Of a stretch of 7,365 bases of DNA, positions 5,997 through 7,365 are shown in pieces (the stretch's first letter is position 1; each line of letters begins with the position of its first letter). This DNA is from an uncultured Anaerolineae bacterium (GTDB lineage Bacteria; Chloroflexota; Anaerolineae; B4-G1; DUEL01). A model generated the notes under the pieces. That model did not search any database, had not been told where the DNA came from, and worked only from the letters and a program-made list of their open reading frames with translations. A program made the position numbers and the translations under genes. The stretch covers positions 1-7,365 of the forward strand of contig CALDFY010000129.1 of NCBI GenBank assembly GCA_937942115.1, written 5' to 3'.

Positions 5997-7365
5997 TACC
6001 TCGTTCCCAGTTCCGCGTAGCCGCCGCGGGCGTCCAGCACCCGTCCCAGTTGCTGCAGCGTCGTCTGCAGGGCCGTCCGCAGGTCAAATGTGGCCGTAAT
6101 CCGGTCGGCGATGCTCCGCAGCGCCTCCTCCTGCTCCGCCCGCTGCCGCATGCTTTCCAGCAGACGGGCCCGCTCCAGGGCAACAGCGGCCTGGTCGCCG
6201 ATCACTTCATAAAGTCGCAGCGCAGCCGGGGAGAAGGGACCCGGCGCGGACCGCAGAATCACGACCTGACCGATCGCCCGCTCCCCTACCCGCAGGGGGA
6301 TATTGACCAGCGCGCCGACGCCGGCGCTGAGGAACAGTCCCCGGGCCTTGTCCGGCATTTGGGGATCCCGCTGAGCGTCCTCGCTGACCCACATCCGGCT
6401 CAGCATTGAGACGGGCAAAGGCGCCTCGGCGACCGCCATCCGCGTTCCGGGCCGGAATGTGGGCTCCCGGTCTCGCCGCCAGACTCCCCGGTACGTCAGT
6501 GCCTCGGGGACCCCGTCGGAGGATTCAAACTCCACCACCACGCAGCCATCCGCCTCGGTCTCGGAGACGGCTTCAATGATGACATCCGCCACGTCCCGCA
6601 CAGTGGTCGCAGAGGCCAATCGGCGGCTGAAGCGATAGATGGGGCTGGTCGCCTCCAATATTGCGGCCTCTTCGGAAAGCCGCCGGGCGTTCTCTATGGC
6701 AATGGCCAACTGGTCAGCCATGCTCTGGAGGGCGCGGATGTCGTCTTCATCAAACGCCGCCTCCTCGGTAGATTGAACATTGAGCACGCCCAGAAGCCGT
6801 TCGCCGACCATCAGCGGCAGGGTCATCTCGGAGCGGGTGTAGGGGAGGAGCGGGTTGGCGAAACGGACGGCGTCCTTCCCCACGTCCAGCGCAATGCGGG
6901 GCTTGCGGTGGAGGGCCGTCCAGCCGACCATACTGGTCTCCGCCACCCGCAGGCGATGGCCCTGGGCCTTCATCTGGGCACCGGCTTCGCCGGTCGCTTC
7001 CCGCAACACCGCCCACTCTCCCGTCTCGTCTATCAGGAAAATCCCGGCATGGTAGAAGCCGAAGCGGTCCCGGATCAGGTTGACGGCCCGCCACAGCAAC
7101 TCGTCCACATTGAAAATAGAGATGATGGCCCGGCTTACCTCGGCGCTGGCCTCCAGTTGAATGGCCCGCCGCTGGAGGGCGTAGTTGGCCTCCTGGAGGG
7201 CGCGAGTCCGCTCCTGCACCCGGTCTTCCAGTTCGTTGTAGAGGGTCTGCAGACGGTCGGCCATCTCGTTGAAGGCCTGGGCCAGACGGCCGAACTCATC
7301 GGCCCGCTCCACTGCAACGCGCGTCTCCAGGCGGCCGGCGGCCAGGTGGGCCGACGCTTCCGTCA
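5996..7365 (-). CDS. HAMP-GAF-GAF receptor (5' end outside window)
   Basis: The frame is open to the right edge and ends with TAG at 5996-5998, so 455 C-terminal residues are visible. The first visible residues (TEASAHLAAGRLETRVAVERADEFGRL when joined in two steps, TEASAHLAAGRL then ETRVAVERADEFGRL) are the middle of a HAMP linker, followed by AQAFNEMADRL and a coiled coil (about 38-75). A membrane segment is therefore expected just outside the window. GAF1 spans about 85-227 (RFGFYHAGIFLIDE, YTRSEMTLPL, LNVQSTEEAAFDEDD, ADQLAIAIENARRL). GAF2 spans about 237-402 (GALVNIPLRVGERAIGQVVI, GDQAAVALERARLL). The tail 408-452 aligns without gaps to the tails of the next two genes, and the protein stops three residues later. 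A GTG at 7312 could be read as a start, but it would cut the HAMP domain. No histidine kinase or cyclase domain follows. It is the first visible gene of the putative operon. Confidence 0.93.
   Translation of the reverse strand, partial: TEASAHLAAGRLETRVAVERADEFGRLAQAFNEMADRLQTLYNELEDRVQERTRALQEANYALQRRAIQLEASAEVSRAIISIFNVDELLWRAVNLIRDRFGFYHAGIFLIDETGEWAVLREATGEAGAQMKAQGHRLRVAETSMVGWTALHRKPRIALDVGKDAVRFANPLLPYTRSEMTLPLMVGERLLGVLNVQSTEEAAFDEDDIRALQSMADQLAIAIENARRLSEEAAILEATSPIYRFSRRLASATTVRDVADVIIEAVSETEADGCVVVEFESSDGVPEALTYRGVWRRDREPTFRPGTRMAVAEAPLPVSMLSRMWVSEDAQRDPQMPDKARGLFLSAGVGALVNIPLRVGERAIGQVVILRSAPGPFSPAALRLYEVIGDQAAVALERARLLESMRQRAEQEEALRSIADRITATFDLRTALQTTLQQLGRVLDARGGYAELGTR

Larger units (their letters stand above)
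1..7365 (-). other. Putative five-gene receptor/nuclease-like operon
   Basis: Five genes follow one another on the minus strand with gaps of 34, -4, -11 and 18 nt. Each of the four junctions carries a ribosome site in or next to the end of the preceding gene. Such spacing normally means a single mRNA with translational coupling. Both ends of the unit are outside the window, and no promoter or terminator was found inside it. Confidence 0.8.

Noticed and set aside
6700..7110. GAF domains as bilin-binding or cyclic-nucleotide-binding sensors
   Set aside because: No chromophore-attachment cysteine context is visible, and only a loose F-x-D-E-D remnant of the NKFDE motif occurs, which is not diagnostic. 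The ligand is left unassigned.
7135..7312. GTG at 7312 as the start of the rightmost gene
   Set aside because: The frame stays open to the window edge and the residues upstream are the HAMP linker, so the gene begins outside the window.

Overview
The window is a GC-rich, fully coding stretch in which every supportable gene lies on the minus strand. It is read here from high to low coordinates. The proteins are multi-GAF membrane receptors with the RFGFYHAGIF-type GAF core, plus a DUF3782-type coiled-coil/PD-(D/E)XK protein. That combination, together with high GC and leftward co-directional packing, is most like Chloroflexota (Anaerolineae or relatives). This assignment is inference from protein style; no rRNA or marker gene is present.

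Layout in transcription order: (1) 7365-5996, a HAMP-GAF-GAF receptor whose N-terminus lies outside the window. (2) 5961-4315, a six-TM protein with two divergent GAF units. (3) 4318-2021, a seven-TM protein with three GAF units. (4) 2031-1123, a small protein with a tryptophan-rich repeat coiled coil fused to a PD-(D/E)XK nuclease-like domain. (5) 1104-1, a two-TM, HAMP, GAF receptor that runs off the left edge of the window. The five genes are separated by 34 nt, -4 nt (ATGA overlap), -11 nt and 18 nt, so they look like one transcription unit with coupled translation. No promoter or terminator is visible. The only non-coding stretches are the 34-nt gap, which carries a perfect 20-bp palindrome, and an 18-nt gap. 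Nothing longer than 300 bases lacks a gene.

Working model: three or four membrane receptors with different input modules (two-TM with extracytoplasmic loop, 6TM, 7TM) share closely related GAF relays. The two receptors seen complete (genes 2 and 3) have no histidine kinase, GGDEF, EAL, phosphatase or DNA-binding output, and the visible part of gene 1 of the series has none either. All three C-termini that can be read end in the same 45-residue segment, which looks like the first helix and strand of another GAF domain. A nuclease-fold protein with a long helical rod is co-translated between them.

The most notable items are: this output-less receptor cluster with an embedded PD-(D/E)XK protein; the alternating 11/7-residue Trp-rich repeat (18 residues, 54 bp); the shared terminal GAF stub; the 85% identical GAF segments of two genes in the same operon; and the palindrome whose first base is the last base of a stop codon.
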